Shown: positions 16,604 to 25,210 of the stretch, one piece after another
Layout: every line of letters begins with the position of its first letter
Position numbering within the stretch: the stretch's first letter is position 1
Origin: Zobellia alginiliquefaciens
GTDB lineage: Bacteria; Bacteroidota; Bacteroidia; Flavobacteriales; Flavobacteriaceae
Assembly (NCBI RefSeq): GCF_029323795.1
Contig: NZ_CP119758.1
Span: 682,001-746,000 of the forward strand
Direction of reading: 5' to 3'
Length of the DNA stretch: 64,000 bases
Made by a program: the position numbers and the translations under genes
Notes under the pieces: generated by a model
What the model saw: only the letters and a program-made list of their open reading frames with translations
What the model was told of the DNA's origin: nothing
Databases searched by the model: none

Positions 16604-17536
16604 TTATTTCACTCCCATCAATTCAACATCAAATAATAGGGTAGCATTTGGAGGAATTACACCACCTGCACCAGCGCTACCATATCCTAAATTAGATGGT
16701 ATAACCAATCTTGCCTTATCTCCTACCTGCAACAGTTGGATTCCTTCATCCCAACCTGGAATTACCTGACCAACACCTAATTGAAAATCAATAGGTTGAT
16801 TACGCTTGTAAGAAGAATCAAAAACCTGACCGTTCAATAAAGAACCTTCATAATGAACTGATACGGTTTGACCTTTTTCCGCCTGTGCACCACTTCCTTT
16901 TTGAATCATTTTATATCTAAGACCACTTTCTGTCTCATCAAAACCAGCTGCTATTTTATCCAATTCCGCTGCTTGCTTCGCTTTTTCCTCTGCTAGGCGC
17001 GCTTCTTTAGAACTTTTGAACTTTTCAAAACTAGCAAGCGCATCCCAGTTTTGGGCCTCATCACCCACACGAATAATTTCAACACTTTTAATCAAATCTC
17101 CTTGAGCAATAGCATCTACCACTTCCTGACCGCTTTCTACCTTTCCAAAAACCGTGTGCTTATTGTCTAACCATGGCGTTGGTACATGAGTTATAAAGAA
17201 CTGGCTCCCGTTAGTACCAGGACCGGCATTTGCCATAGAAAGGACACCTGGCTCAGAGTGATTTAGATCTGGATGAAACTCATCATCAAACTTATATCCG
17301 GCATCACCCGTACCTGTACCTTGAGGACATCCGCCCTGTACCATAAAATCTGGAATTACCCTATGAAATTTTAGTCCGTCATAATAAGGCTCTCCCGCAG
17401 CTTTTGCAGTATTATCTTGTTTTCCTTCGGCAAGGGCAACAAAGTTACCTACCGTACCCGGAGTTTTATCGTGAGTAAGTTTAACTACTATCTCACCTTT
17501 GTCCGTATTGAATTTTGCGTAGATTCCGTCTTGCAT
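16604..17536 (-). CDS. Cyclophilin-FKBP fusion peptidyl-prolyl isomerase (dual-family immunophilin)
   Basis: Two unrelated prolyl isomerase folds in one 310-residue chain. Residues about 1-170 are a cyclophilin ([40 protein letters not shown], with catalytic Arg in FHRV). A charged helical linker ([20 protein letters not shown]) follows, then an FKBP domain, about 200-310 ([58 protein letters not shown]). No signal peptide, so a cytoplasmic folding catalyst. Cyclophilin-first fusions have been described from Flavobacterium, so it is known for the lineage though rare elsewhere. It is followed by a hairpin and stands as a single transcription unit. Confidence 0.95.
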   Translation of the reverse strand: MQDGIYAKFNTDKGEIVVKLTHDKTPGTVGNFVALAEGKQDNTAKAAGEPYYDGLKFHRVIPDFMVQGGCPQGTGTGDAGYKFDDEFHPDLNHSEPGVLSMANAGPGTNGSQFFITHVPTPWLDNKHTVFGKVESGQEVVDAIAQGDLIKSVEIIRVGDEAQNWDALASFEKFKSSKEARLAEEKAKQAAELDKIAAGFDETESGLRYKMIQKGSGAQAEKGQTVSVHYEGSLLNGQVFDSSYKRNQPIDFQLGVGQVIPGWDEGIQLLQVGDKARLVIPSNLGYGSAGAGGVIPPNATLLFDVELMGVK

Positions 17537-17636
17537 TTTTCATTTTTTTAATGAGCCGCAAAGATAAGCAAATTTGTTCGGAATTCTTAGTTACAAACCT
17601 CCTCCCCAACAAACTCTAAAATCCCTAGATAGAAGT

Positions 17637-17669
17637 AAAAAAAAGAGTCTTCTCCTACTAAGAAAAGAC
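17637..17669 (-). terminator. Terminator of the ppk2-M28 peptidase operon
   Basis: On the minus strand GTCTTTTCT pairs with AGAAGAC (two bulged Ts) around TAGTAGG, followed by CTTTTTTTT. It lies about 30 bp after the peptidase stop. The imperfect stem lowers confidence. Confidence 0.55.
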
Positions 17670-17700
17670 GCTTTATCCATATTAAAGCAGTATTCAACAA

Positions 17701-19083
17701 CTACTTTACAATTCCATATTTATCAAATAAATAAATTAAACTGGCCATACTAGCCGCACCCAGTTCCAACTCTCGTTTATTAACATGCTCAAAAGTATCA
17801 TTCTCCGCATGGTGATGCACAAAATATCTTTGGGAATCGGGCCTTAGACCGGCCAAGACCATTTCACTATTTTTCAACGGGCGAATATCGGCCCCACTAT
17901 ATCCTTTTTCAAAAAGATGAATGTAATAGGGCTCAAACAGACTTTTCCAGCTATGTACTTGCTTCAAATTTTCCTCCGAACAATCAAAAGAGAATCCGCG
18001 GGGTGTAAAACCTCCCGCATCACTCTCCAGAGCAAAAACATGCTTTTCTTTTTTATTACTAGCCACTTCAGCATACTTATTACCACCTCTTAAGCCATTC
18101 TCTTCGTTCATAAACAAAACTGCACGAATGGTTCTTTTAGGTTTATATCCTGTTGTTTTTAATAAACGAAGCACATCCATACTTTGTACGCAACCGGCTC
18201 CATCATCATGGGAGCCGTCACCCAAGTCCCAAGAGTCAAGATGGCCTCCTACAACCATTATCTCGTTTGGAAACTCACTCCCCTTAATTTCGCCAATGAC
18301 ATTAAAAGATTCAACATCATCAAACTGTTTGCAATTTTGCTTGAAATAGAACTGAACATCAGCGTTCAATTTTAGAGTTGTACTTAGCAGGTCAGCTCCT
18401 TTTGTACTTATGGCTGCAGCTGGAATTCTCTTGGAAACCGGTGTATCTCCATAACCCATTGAACCTGTATGCGGATAATCATCTAACCGTAAATTCAATG
18501 ACCGAACGATAACACCAACAGCTCCATATTTAGCTGCCTCTTCAGCACCGGAATAACGTTGATCAACGCAACCCGTATATGACGCAAACGTGCTGATCAG
18601 AGTTGGATCCATAGGTCTGTTATAAAAAACGATTTTCCCTTCAATATTTTCCTTACCTAACTTTTCTAAATCCTCAATGCCCTGTACTTCTATGAGCCCC
18701 GCTTTTAATCCTCCCAGAGGAGTGGCCACCGAACCTCCCAATGCGCAAATAGGAACATTAGTAGATAATCCCGGACTTGTTTCAAAGTATGCAAATTCCG
18801 GTGTTCCACGGACCCATTTTGGCACCATCACCGGTTGTAGATATACCCGGTCAAGGCCCAAAGAATCTAATTGTTTTTTGGTATAATCGACTGCCAATTG
18901 AGCCTGAACGCTACCCGATAACCTTCCGCCAATTTGGTTGGAGAGGTAATTTAGCCAATCATAAGCCTTACCGTTTGTAAGCGCTTGATCATATATTTTC
19001 TTAAGTTGCTTCTCATCTTCACTTTGGGCACAGACATTTATGCTTAGCCCTATACTCATCAACAGTAGGATTACTTTCTTCAT
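17701..19083 (-). CDS. Secreted M28 family zinc peptidase
   Basis: The 460-residue protein has a signal peptide (MKKVILLLMSIGLSINVCAQ) and is periplasmic or secreted. A PA-type insert occupies about 120-260. The M28 metal centre is visible: GGHLDSWDLGDGSHDDGAG (His and bridging Asp), NEENGLRGG (catalytic Glu and metal Glu), ALESDAGGFTPRGF and HHHAENDTFEHV near the C-terminus. The family includes aminopeptidases and glutamate carboxypeptidases, and exact specificity cannot be read. Its start overlaps the stop of ppk2 by 4 bp, so the two are co-translated. Confidence 0.94.
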   Translation of the reverse strand: MKKVILLLMSIGLSINVCAQSEDEKQLKKIYDQALTNGKAYDWLNYLSNQIGGRLSGSVQAQLAVDYTKKQLDSLGLDRVYLQPVMVPKWVRGTPEFAYFETSPGLSTNVPICALGGSVATPLGGLKAGLIEVQGIEDLEKLGKENIEGKIVFYNRPMDPTLISTFASYTGCVDQRYSGAEEAAKYGAVGVIVRSLNLRLDDYPHTGSMGYGDTPVSKRIPAAAISTKGADLLSTTLKLNADVQFYFKQNCKQFDDVESFNVIGEIKGSEFPNEIMVVGGHLDSWDLGDGSHDDGAGCVQSMDVLRLLKTTGYKPKRTIRAVLFMNEENGLRGGNKYAEVASNKKEKHVFALESDAGGFTPRGFSFDCSEENLKQVHSWKSLFEPYYIHLFEKGYSGADIRPLKNSEMVLAGLRPDSQRYFVHHHAENDTFEHVNKRELELGAASMASLIYLFDKYGIVK

Positions 19084-19964
19084 TCTCCTTCTTTTTCCAA
19101 TTGTTCTTTATACATTTCCAAGTTGGCCTTTATTTTATCATCAAGTTCAGGCTCTTTAATATCCTTGTACTTTTTAAGCTCCTCCAATAACACGGAAGCA
19201 ACAATAACACGTGCCGCCTTTTTATTATCCGCAGGCACTACATACCACGGTGCATGTGGTTTAGAAGTCACGTTAATAGCCTCTTGATAGCACTTTTGAT
19301 ACGTGTCCCACAGTTTGCGTTCTTTAAGGTCACCAGGAGAGAACTTCCAATTTTTACGCTTTAATGCCAAGCGCCTTAATAATCGTAAACGCTGCTCTTC
19401 TTTTGATAAATGAAGAAAAAATTTGAATATAATTGTTCCGTTCTCGGCAATGTGACGCTCAAAATTATTGATTTGCTCAAAGCGTTTATCCCAGAATTTC
19501 TGATCTATATCCGCAGTTGAATGAATACCCGGTATATGTTCACCCATTATATATTCAGGATGTACACGGGTTACCAAAACATTTTCATAATGGGTCCTAT
19601 TGAATACACCAAACTTTCCTTTGGCCGGTAACGCAATATAATGGCGCCACAAATAATCATGACCTAACTCTAGTTCCGTAGGCACCTTAAAACTATGCAC
19701 AACTACGCCACGGGCATTAAAATCCTTAAATACTTCACGAATTAGACTGTCCTTACCCGCAGTATCCATACCCTGAATACAAATAAGAACACTATATTTT
19801 CCGTGTGCGTACAGCGTATCTTGAAAGTCTCCTAACTCTTCACGGATGTTCTCTAAATCCTTTTTCAACTGTTTATCTGTAGCACCAAAATCTTCTTTGG
19901 TGGGACATTTTGAAAGTTCAATGTCCGAATTGACCCTAAATGAGGTTATTTCTTTTCTGTCCAT
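19080..19964 (-). CDS. Polyphosphate kinase 2 (PPK2), probably class III
   Basis: Uses polyphosphate to phosphorylate nucleotides. The 294 residues contain Walker A GMDTAGKDS (about 64-72), the following FKDFNARGVVVHSFKVP, the lid/Walker B region FNRTHYENVLVTRVHPE and the PPK2 block RHIAENGTIIFKFFLHLSKE. The FNRTHYE form rather than FDRSWYN resembles class III enzymes that convert AMP through ADP to ATP, though the class assignment is inference. It is the first gene of a two-gene operon with the M28 peptidase (4-bp overlap). Confidence 0.92.
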   Translation of the reverse strand: MDRKEITSFRVNSDIELSKCPTKEDFGATDKQLKKDLENIREELGDFQDTLYAHGKYSVLICIQGMDTAGKDSLIREVFKDFNARGVVVHSFKVPTELELGHDYLWRHYIALPAKGKFGVFNRTHYENVLVTRVHPEYIMGEHIPGIHSTADIDQKFWDKRFEQINNFERHIAENGTIIFKFFLHLSKEEQRLRLLRRLALKRKNWKFSPGDLKERKLWDTYQKCYQEAINVTSKPHAPWYVVPADNKKAARVIVASVLLEELKKYKDIKEPELDDKIKANLEMYKEQLEKEGE

Positions 19965-20162
19965 AGGCTGAATATAAAACTATTTTATCGTTGAACGGTC
20001 GCAAATGTTAAAAAAAATGACCGTTTGGCAACAGAACTATCCGGTTTATCCAAAATTGATAACCAAGCAGGTCGTCCATCGAAAAAACTACATCTTAACG
20101 ACCTGATGTACTTAACTTTACATTGTAATAATCCCAAATTTTACGACAACAAAACTTACTAA

Positions 20163-20849
20163 ATGAAGTTATTTTACTTTATACAATTTACATTCATTTT
20201 TTACTGTTCCTCCTCTTTTGGAGCGGTTCAAGATTGTGACTATGCCAACTCCAATATAGGTTACGTTAAGAATCAAACTAAGAAAGCTCTTTCCATGAAA
20301 GACTTGCAAATGGCTAGGTTCTATACATTTAAAGCCTTAAACGCACTGGAAAAATCTAGATTAAAAATTGAAGATTGTGGTTGTGAATATGCCTTAGATA
20401 GTGCCTTAGAAAATATTGAATACTTGAAAAACGCCACCAAGGCCACCTCAATTGCCGGTACTAGAATTTTATTGAACAAAGCTCTCCAATACAGTAAAGA
20501 AAGTCTAGAAGCTATTACCAACCATGATGAGCATGGCAGTATCTACGGGTCTAATAATTTAGTTATGAATGTTGCGAGCCCGGAACCAGAGCATACCATG
20601 GCTTTTCTAGATAATGCTAAAATACAAGAGAAAATAGACACCTCATTACTAAAGTACAAAAATTCATTGGACAAAGTTATCAATACAGTAGATTGCGTTG
20701 AAGCCAAAGCATTTGCTCAAAATATCTATGAAAATTGTGAGCAAGAGCTTTTAAAACCACATCTATCCGAAAGTAAAAAATACTACAACCTAAAAACCAA
20801 GCAAATTACGGCTAAGGCCCTTGAGCGACTAAAAAATTGCCAAAATTAA
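20163..20849 (+). CDS. Secreted helical protein with conserved cysteines, function unknown
   Basis: The 228-residue protein has a signal peptide (MKLFYFIQFTFIFYCSSSFG) and then an alpha-helical body. Cysteines are spread as CDYAN near the mature N-terminus, DCGCEYA near residue 73, and single Cys in TVDCVEA, ENCEQEL and the C-terminal KNCQN, suggesting disulfides in the periplasm. A TAACTTTA minus-7-like box lies about 50 bp upstream. It faces the sigma-54 activator gene and is isolated by about 200 bp from ppk2. I do not recognise a named family. Confidence 0.8.
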   Translation: MKLFYFIQFTFIFYCSSSFGAVQDCDYANSNIGYVKNQTKKALSMKDLQMARFYTFKALNALEKSRLKIEDCGCEYALDSALENIEYLKNATKATSIAGTRILLNKALQYSKESLEAITNHDEHGSIYGSNNLVMNVASPEPEHTMAFLDNAKIQEKIDTSLLKYKNSLDKVINTVDCVEAKAFAQNIYENCEQELLKPHLSESKKYYNLKTKQITAKALERLKNCQN

Positions 20850-20898
20850 TTCGTGCTATTTCTTAAAATAAGCGTACTACCTATAAAAAGAATGCGAT

Positions 20899-22062
20899 TT
20901 ACTTACTGGCAAAAAGCTTTACATCTTCCTCTGCCACTTCCTTTCCCCCTAAAATAATTAAACGCTCAACTACGTTTCTGAGTTCTCTAATATTTCCCGT
21001 CCAATCATAACTTTTTAAAAGCTTGATGGCTTTCGCCGAAAACGTCTTGGGAGCAATACCTTGTTCCGAAGCTATCTTTTTGGCAAAGTGCTCTATCAAC
21101 AACGGAATATCGTCGCGTCTATCATTTAAAGCCGGAACCTGTATTAGTATTACTGCCAACCTATGATACAGATCCTCACGGAAATTACCTTCTTCTATTT
21201 CCTTTTTTAAATTTTTGTTGGTTGCCGCAATTACACGCACATCTACTTTAATATCCTTATCCGTACCCACACGCGAAATCTTACTTTCCTGTAGCGCCCG
21301 TAATACTTTTGCTTGAGCAGATAGGCTCATATCACCTATTTCATCTAAAAAAATAGTTCCTTTATTAGCTGCTTCAAACTTACCTGCGCGATCTCTTACT
21401 GCAGAAGTAAAGGCCCCTTTAACATGACCAAAAAGTTCACTTTCTATTAATTCTGATGGGATTGCCGCACAATTCACCTCAATAAAAGGAGCGGCACTTC
21501 GCTGGCTTTTCTCATGAACCCAATGTGCCACCAACTCTTTACCGGTACCGTTTGACCCCGTAATAAGCACACGAGCATCTGTAGGCGCAACTTTTTCTAT
21601 CATATCTTTTATGATGGTAATCTCTTTGCTATTACCTATCATCTCATAATTCTTGCTCACCTTTTTCTTCAGCTTCTTGTTCTCAACAACAAGCACCTTA
21701 CGGTCTACCGCGTTGCGAACCGTTGTCAACAACCTATTTAAATCCGGTGGTTTTGAAATATAATCAAATGCACCAAGGCGCATGGTATTTACAGCCGTAT
21801 CTAAATCTCCGTGACCGGAAATCATTATAAACGGAGTCTCCGGTTTAATTTTACGGGCAGCTTCAAGCACTTCTACACCGTCCATTTTTGGCATTTTTAT
21901 ATCGCAAAGCACAAGATCATAATCATTGTTCTTGACCGCCTCTAAGCCTTTGAGACCATCTTCCGCTTCTTCTAACTGATAACTATCGCTTTCTTCGGAA
22001 AGAATTTTGACCAGTACGCGTCTAATTGCTGCTTCGTCTTCAATTACCAGTATTTTAGGCAT
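20899..22062 (-). CDS. NtrC-like sigma-54 response regulator without a DNA-binding domain
   Basis: The 387 residues carry an N-terminal receiver (about 1-120, phospho-acceptor Asp54 in LVLCDIKMPKMDG, T/K switch in MISGHGD and ISKPPD) and a sigma-54 AAA+ ATPase (about 145-370; Walker A GSNGTGKE, Walker B GTIFLDEIGD, RELRNVVERL sensor II region). The loop that contacts sigma-54 reads GAFTSA instead of GAFTGA. The chain ends at EEDVKLFASK, so the usual Fis-type HTH is absent. It may act from solution on several sigma-54 promoters, as reported for other activators lacking this domain. Last gene of the five-gene operon, 13 bp after the barrel protein. Confidence 0.93.
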   Translation of the reverse strand: MPKILVIEDEAAIRRVLVKILSEESDSYQLEEAEDGLKGLEAVKNNDYDLVLCDIKMPKMDGVEVLEAARKIKPETPFIMISGHGDLDTAVNTMRLGAFDYISKPPDLNRLLTTVRNAVDRKVLVVENKKLKKKVSKNYEMIGNSKEITIIKDMIEKVAPTDARVLITGSNGTGKELVAHWVHEKSQRSAAPFIEVNCAAIPSELIESELFGHVKGAFTSAVRDRAGKFEAANKGTIFLDEIGDMSLSAQAKVLRALQESKISRVGTDKDIKVDVRVIAATNKNLKKEIEEGNFREDLYHRLAVILIQVPALNDRRDDIPLLIEHFAKKIASEQGIAPKTFSAKAIKLLKSYDWTGNIRELRNVVERLIILGGKEVAEEDVKLFASK

Positions 22063-22075
22063 AGCATTTTAATTT

Positions 22076-22951
22076 TTAAAGTCCTATTCTAAATCCAGTT
22101 CTAAAATAGAAACTAGGATTGTCATTTAATGTAAAAATATCATTTCTATCGTCATCTCTCAAAACTCCATCTTGAAAAACCGTGTGTCCGGCATAAGCAT
22201 AAACAAATGTACTCTTTGCTAGTTTAAATTGATATCCTAAAGTAACCAGGGCTGCGGACGATGATACGGACGAAGCACTAATTGTATTGGGCAGTACAAT
22301 GTTATTCTGCAAATTCACATAATAGCCATCAAAGATAAACTCGGTCTGAAACTGATGCCTCTCTTTTAGATGGTATTTCATTCCTGTTTTAGGTATACCC
22401 ACAACAAAACTCCAACTTTTATGAAAGCGTTGCTCATAATAGAAAATAGGTATTGGTATACGAAGAGCCACGGTAGAATTATAAGCGAGCCCCAATACCA
22501 TTATACTTGGCTTTTCTACATTTTTTTTCTCTTTTAGAAAACCGATTGTTGAGTTCACCGAAAAATCACCATTTTCCAAAGGTCTTTCCAATGTGGATGA
22601 CAACCTAGGTGTTACAACACCAATAAAGCGCCATTTAGGATTAAATTTCCATACATAGGCCATATTAAAATCTACCACATGAAACTGCTTGAGACCTGCA
22701 TTACTAAATGGGAGCTCTTTTTCCAAATTATAGGCCAAACGGTTATATTCCGCTCCAATAACCAAGTTATTAGAATCCTTAACTTTTATAGGAACATTTA
22801 CCAATAGCTTTATTCTAGATAGCTCTGCATCAGAATTGTTTCTAGGCATCATCATATACTCTAACCTAACCACATCTGGCGTTTGACTAAAACCTATGAA
22901 GGACCACAAAAGAAAAAAGATAATACGGGCACTATATGTTCTACTATTCAC
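22076..22951 (-). CDS. Outer-membrane beta-barrel protein (DUF6268-like)
   Basis: With a GTG start at 22951 the protein has 291 residues and a compact signal peptide (MNSRTYSARIIFFLLWSFIG, cleavage near FSQ). The body alternates hydrophobic and polar residues (RLEYMMMPRNNSDAELSRIK, VYAYAGHTVFQDGVL) and ends SFYFRTGFRIGL, typical of outer-membrane barrels. The opening RLEYMMMPRN resembles DUF6268 proteins. The GTG start gives the overlap GTGAATAG with the mscS stop, the same 8-bp design as ATGAATAA between the two ABC genes of the operon. In-frame ATGs at 22972 and 22978 would lengthen the signal peptide. Confidence 0.8.
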   Translation of the reverse strand: MNSRTYSARIIFFLLWSFIGFSQTPDVVRLEYMMMPRNNSDAELSRIKLLVNVPIKVKDSNNLVIGAEYNRLAYNLEKELPFSNAGLKQFHVVDFNMAYVWKFNPKWRFIGVVTPRLSSTLERPLENGDFSVNSTIGFLKEKKNVEKPSIMVLGLAYNSTVALRIPIPIFYYEQRFHKSWSFVVGIPKTGMKYHLKERHQFQTEFIFDGYYVNLQNNIVLPNTISASSVSSSAALVTLGYQFKLAKSTFVYAYAGHTVFQDGVLRDDDRNDIFTLNDNPSFYFRTGFRIGL

Positions 22952-23879
22952 CCTGCTTCGCTTCACTATCATTTGCATTACTATGTTGAAACGGCTTTTG
23001 CTGAATAATATGTATATCTCTTTGCGGAAAAGGTATAGAAATATTGTTCTTTCTAAACTCCGCATCTATTTTATAACGCATTTCGCTTTTAATTTTGGGG
23101 TCGGTAAAACTATCTGTGATGAAAAAATTAAGGGAAAATAATAAAGCCGAGTCCCCAAAATCCTCAAAAATCACAAATGGTTTTGGGCTCTTCAATACGC
23201 CATTTTGGTGTTCGGCAATATCTTCTAAAATCTTTGTCGCTAAATTAACATCGCTTCCATAGGCTATACCGATTTTAACCTGTTCCCTAGTAGTTTTATG
23301 ATTTTGTGTATAATTGAATATTATATCGCTAATAAACTTATGATTAGGAATAATAATGACTTTATCGTCTCTGGTAATGGCTCTGGTGGTCCTTAGTTTA
23401 ATTTCGAATACCTTTCCTACTTTACCGTCCACTTCAATAATATCCCCAACATGAAGCGACTTATCCACAATTATAAAGATACCGCCGATAACATCTTGAA
23501 AGAGTTCCTGAAGTGCTAAACCTAAACCGACAAAAAGAGCAGCCGAAGCCGTAAGAAGCAGTGTTATGTCAATACCCGCTGCACTCATCGTCAAAAGAAT
23601 GACGACCATATAGACCACATATCTAATAAACTTAAAGACACTAATGAATTTAAGCTGATCTTCACTGGCCATGCGTCTCGTTATGAGCTTACGAAACCAG
23701 TTTAGCACTACACCGGTCAATAAAAAAGCAACCGTGAGTAGCAGTAAGAGACCAATGGTAATATTTATGGTATTCTCTCCTTCGCCATATTTAAGCCCCA
23801 GATTAAGAAAATCCTTAATTCCTCCCCAAATATCTTCTTCTATTATTTCCTCAACTTTACTTTGTGTATCCTGTATCAT
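22944..23879 (-). CDS. MscS-family mechanosensitive channel
   Basis: The ATG at 23879 gives 311 residues and leaves a 2-bp gap after the permease gene; an ATG at 23897 would overlap it. Three membrane helices (about 35-150) include the pore helix region with GLGLALQELFQDVIGGIFI. The MscS beta domain follows (VGDIIEVDGKVGKVFEIKLRTT, IIPNHKFISDIIFNYTQ), then the C-terminal alpha/beta domain. Such channels release solutes under hypo-osmotic stress. Third gene of the operon. The window has a second paralogue at 39247-40071. Confidence 0.93.
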   Translation of the reverse strand: MIQDTQSKVEEIIEEDIWGGIKDFLNLGLKYGEGENTINITIGLLLLLTVAFLLTGVVLNWFRKLITRRMASEDQLKFISVFKFIRYVVYMVVILLTMSAAGIDITLLLTASAALFVGLGLALQELFQDVIGGIFIIVDKSLHVGDIIEVDGKVGKVFEIKLRTTRAITRDDKVIIIPNHKFISDIIFNYTQNHKTTREQVKIGIAYGSDVNLATKILEDIAEHQNGVLKSPKPFVIFEDFGDSALLFSLNFFITDSFTDPKIKSEMRYKIDAEFRKNNISIPFPQRDIHIIQQKPFQHSNANDSEAKQGE

Positions 23880-23881
23880 GC

Positions 23882-25210
23882 TCAATATCTTAACCATTTG
23901 AACAATTCTTTATATGTGGGTTTCTTACCATACATAAGAATACCTACCCTATAAATTTTGGCTGCCAGCCAAACGATACCTATAAAAGTAATGATTAATA
24001 GAATAATAGATGTTGCCAACTCCCAAATGGGCACACCACCTTCACCAATGCCACCGGGCAAACGCATAAGCATAACAATTGGCGAGGTTAACGGAAACAA
24101 CGAAAAACCAACCGCAATAGGACCATGAGGATTGCTAAAAACCGAAAAGAAACCCACATAAATAGCCAACATCAGAGGCAAAATTATAGGAAATATAAAT
24201 TGCTGAGTATCTGTTTCGTTATCTACCGCCGCACCTATTGCCGCATAAATTGAGCTATAAATTAGATATCCCAATACAAAGTAAATGAGAAAAAAGGTAA
24301 TCAGCATTACCCATGGTATCTTAAAAAGTTCTTGTGCATACAACTGCATGGTCTGATCTACAGATGGTAATCCAGGTCCCATTGCCGGGGTGATTGAAGC
24401 ACCTCTATTCATGGCAGAAGGGTCAATATCAAAAACAGCGAACGATATCAACAAAAGAATACTTGCCGAAACGATCCAAATAGCAAATTGGGTGATTCCC
24501 GCCAATGAGGTCCCAATAATTTTTCCCAACATTAGTTGAAATGGCTTGACCGAGGAAATAATCACCTCTATTATTCTACTGGTCTTTTCCTCTATGACAC
24601 TACGCATAACAAAACCACCATAAATAATGATGAACATCATGATCAAATAGCCAAAACCTCCACCAATAAATGCTTTTATTTCATTGATGCCCTTTAGATT
24701 GGTCTCCCCGGAAAAGGTAGCTGTTTTCATCTCAAAATCAGTGTCCATCTTTGCAAAATCAGCAGCTGTGATTCCCATTTGGTGCAATCGCTCCTGGCGC
24801 AGTCGTTCTTGAATGGTGTTTTCCAAACGCTCAACTACCTGTGTAGGTGGAGTATCTTTTGTATAGAAGAAAGAATTCTCGGTTACGGCTTTTAAACTAG
24901 TACCGTTGGGTATATGTAAAAGACCGTCAAAACCCAAACTAGCAATAGAGTCTTTTGCCTCCTCTAAAGTAACATCAACAAAATCAACAAATGATGTGGA
25001 TTCACTAGGTACAAAGTCATTTGAAAAATAATCACTTTCATTCAGTATACCAATGACCCTAGATTCATTATCGTTCACTTTGGCCAAATATGCTACAAGC
25101 ACCACCATAGCCACCATAAGAATAGGACTCAAAAATGTCATTATAACAAACGACTTATTTCGCACCTTGGCCAAATATTCCCTTTTTATAATAAGCGATA
25201 ATTTATTCAT
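23882..25210 (-). CDS. ABC transporter permease, NatB/ABC-2 type
   Basis: The 442-residue ABC-2 permease has one N-terminal membrane helix, a large extracytoplasmic domain (about 50-180) and five or six C-terminal helices. IIEVIISSVKPFQLMLGKII and VMRSVIEEKTSR are typical of the NatB group (sodium or drug efflux). Its start overlaps the ATPase gene stop by 8 bp (ATGAATAA), so the pair is translationally coupled. The transported substrate is not known. Confidence 0.93.
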   Translation of the reverse strand: MNKLSLIIKREYLAKVRNKSFVIMTFLSPILMVAMVVLVAYLAKVNDNESRVIGILNESDYFSNDFVPSESTSFVDFVDVTLEEAKDSIASLGFDGLLHIPNGTSLKAVTENSFFYTKDTPPTQVVERLENTIQERLRQERLHQMGITAADFAKMDTDFEMKTATFSGETNLKGINEIKAFIGGGFGYLIMMFIIIYGGFVMRSVIEEKTSRIIEVIISSVKPFQLMLGKIIGTSLAGITQFAIWIVSASILLLISFAVFDIDPSAMNRGASITPAMGPGLPSVDQTMQLYAQELFKIPWVMLITFFLIYFVLGYLIYSSIYAAIGAAVDNETDTQQFIFPIILPLMLAIYVGFFSVFSNPHGPIAVGFSLFPLTSPIVMLMRLPGGIGEGGVPIWELATSIILLIITFIGIVWLAAKIYRVGILMYGKKPTYKELFKWLRY

